From Shewanella sp. KT0246 (lineage in GTDB: Bacteria > Pseudomonadota > Gammaproteobacteria > Enterobacterales > Shewanellaceae), in the NCBI RefSeq assembly GCF_019654955.1, contig NZ_BPEV01000019.1, positions 1-64,000 of the forward strand: a stretch of DNA of 64,000 nt, written 5' to 3'. The notes under the pieces are model-generated. The model was not told where the DNA came from. It saw only the letters and a list, made by a program, of their open reading frames with translations, and searched no databases. Position numbers and translations under genes: made by a program. Position 1 is the first letter of the stretch. Each line of letters opens with the position of its first letter. Of the stretch, positions 63,802 to 64,000 are shown one piece after another.

Positions 63802-64000
63802 ATGAGTGAAGTGATTGAGAAAGAAGCCAGAGATATGGGGTTACTGGTTTATGCAGCGAGCTTTGCAGGTTATATCATTCCACTTGGCAGCATTATTGGC
63901 CCGCTTATCGTATGGCTAATGAAGCGTGATGATTTTGAGTTCGTTAATGAATGTGGCAAAAATTGCATTAACTTTAAATTGAGCCTACTTATATATGTGA
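63802..64000 (+). CDS. DUF4870 membrane protein, cut by the window end
   Basis: An open frame from ATG 63802 (AAGGAACAAG upstream) runs to the window end (66 codons seen). The translated start is MSEVIEKEARDMGLLVYAAS with two hydrophobic stretches (GYIIPLGSIIGPLIVWLMK and the last residues). The pattern FAGYIIPLGSIIGPLIVWLMKRD, noted in parts, matches DUF4870 (Tic20-like) small membrane proteins, whose function is unknown. The 3' end is missing from the window. Confidence 0.75.
   Translation, partial: MSEVIEKEARDMGLLVYAASFAGYIIPLGSIIGPLIVWLMKRDDFEFVNECGKNCINFKLSLLIYV

Noticed and set aside
1-64000. CRISPR arrays, rRNA, tRNA or insertion sequences
   Set aside because: None was seen by eye; no regularly spaced repeats, no tRNA cloverleaf pattern and no transposase frame.

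Overview
The window looks like chromosomal DNA from a Shewanella species. It is AT-rich and gammaproteobacterial, and carries a typical Shewanella gene set: two Cys-type formate dehydrogenase cassettes with their assembly genes, a hut operon, a GlyGly-CTERM secreted protease, a MarC/YhgN protein and a YbdG-like channel. The genus is inferred from gene content and protein resemblance; no rRNA or tRNA gene is present to confirm it. I saw no insertion sequence, prophage, integrase or CRISPR array.

Layout. 1-5.3 kb: two related LysR regulators, an NlpC/P60 lipoprotein, mogA, a small membrane protein and a DJ-1/AraC regulator. 5.3-11.8 kb: a PspB-like protein and two ABC systems transcribed away from each other (NatAB-like plus a secreted S33 peptidase; YtrA-type GntR plus ATPase and membrane protein) around a short intergenic region with a GntR-type operator. 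11.9-20.2 kb: an acyl-CoA synthetase, a GyrI-like protein, a lipase, two hotdog thioesterases, an uncharacterised membrane protein/outer-membrane barrel pair, mtnC and a dCMP-deaminase-like gene. 20.6-24.4 kb: a respiratory arsenate reductase pair, arrAB, facing an arsR gene. 24.5-30.1 kb: the histidine degradation genes hutI < > hutC-hutU-hutH with a palindromic HutC-type operator. 30-43 kb: mixed envelope and housekeeping genes, including a ZIP-like protein with a His-rich tail, a propeptide-like lipoprotein next to an M6 protease, ubiC, a secreted FliL-like protein and rlmF. 43-58.5 kb: the formate dehydrogenase locus: fdhD, DUF3305, DUF3306, a poly-ferredoxin, a TorD chaperone, then fdhXABC twice. 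58.8-64 kb: a HemN-like radical SAM protein, a PfkB kinase, a diguanylate cyclase, a YiiM-like MOSC protein and a DUF4870 gene cut by the window end.

How the genes work together. Formate oxidation (FdhABC, periplasmic, Tat-exported, feeding the quinone pool) is a likely electron source for anaerobic respiration. ArrAB is a terminal reductase that in relatives draws electrons from the quinol pool through CymA, which is not in this window. MogA, FdhD, the TorD chaperone and perhaps the ferredoxin/DUF3305/DUF3306 proteins supply and insert molybdenum cofactor. The accessory fdh operon appears to start at a sigma-54 promoter, and a run of RNA hairpins separates assembly genes from structural genes.

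Most notable: (1) ArrA here has Cys193, Arg165, Tyr166, His189, Lys198 and Tyr210 at the same positions I recall for the Shewanella ANA-3 enzyme, yet no arsenic detoxification genes lie nearby; (2) the sigma-54 promoter with an upstream palindrome before the fdh genes; (3) the structured 48.02-48.10 kb leader; (4) a lipoprotein resembling the propeptide of the protease it precedes.
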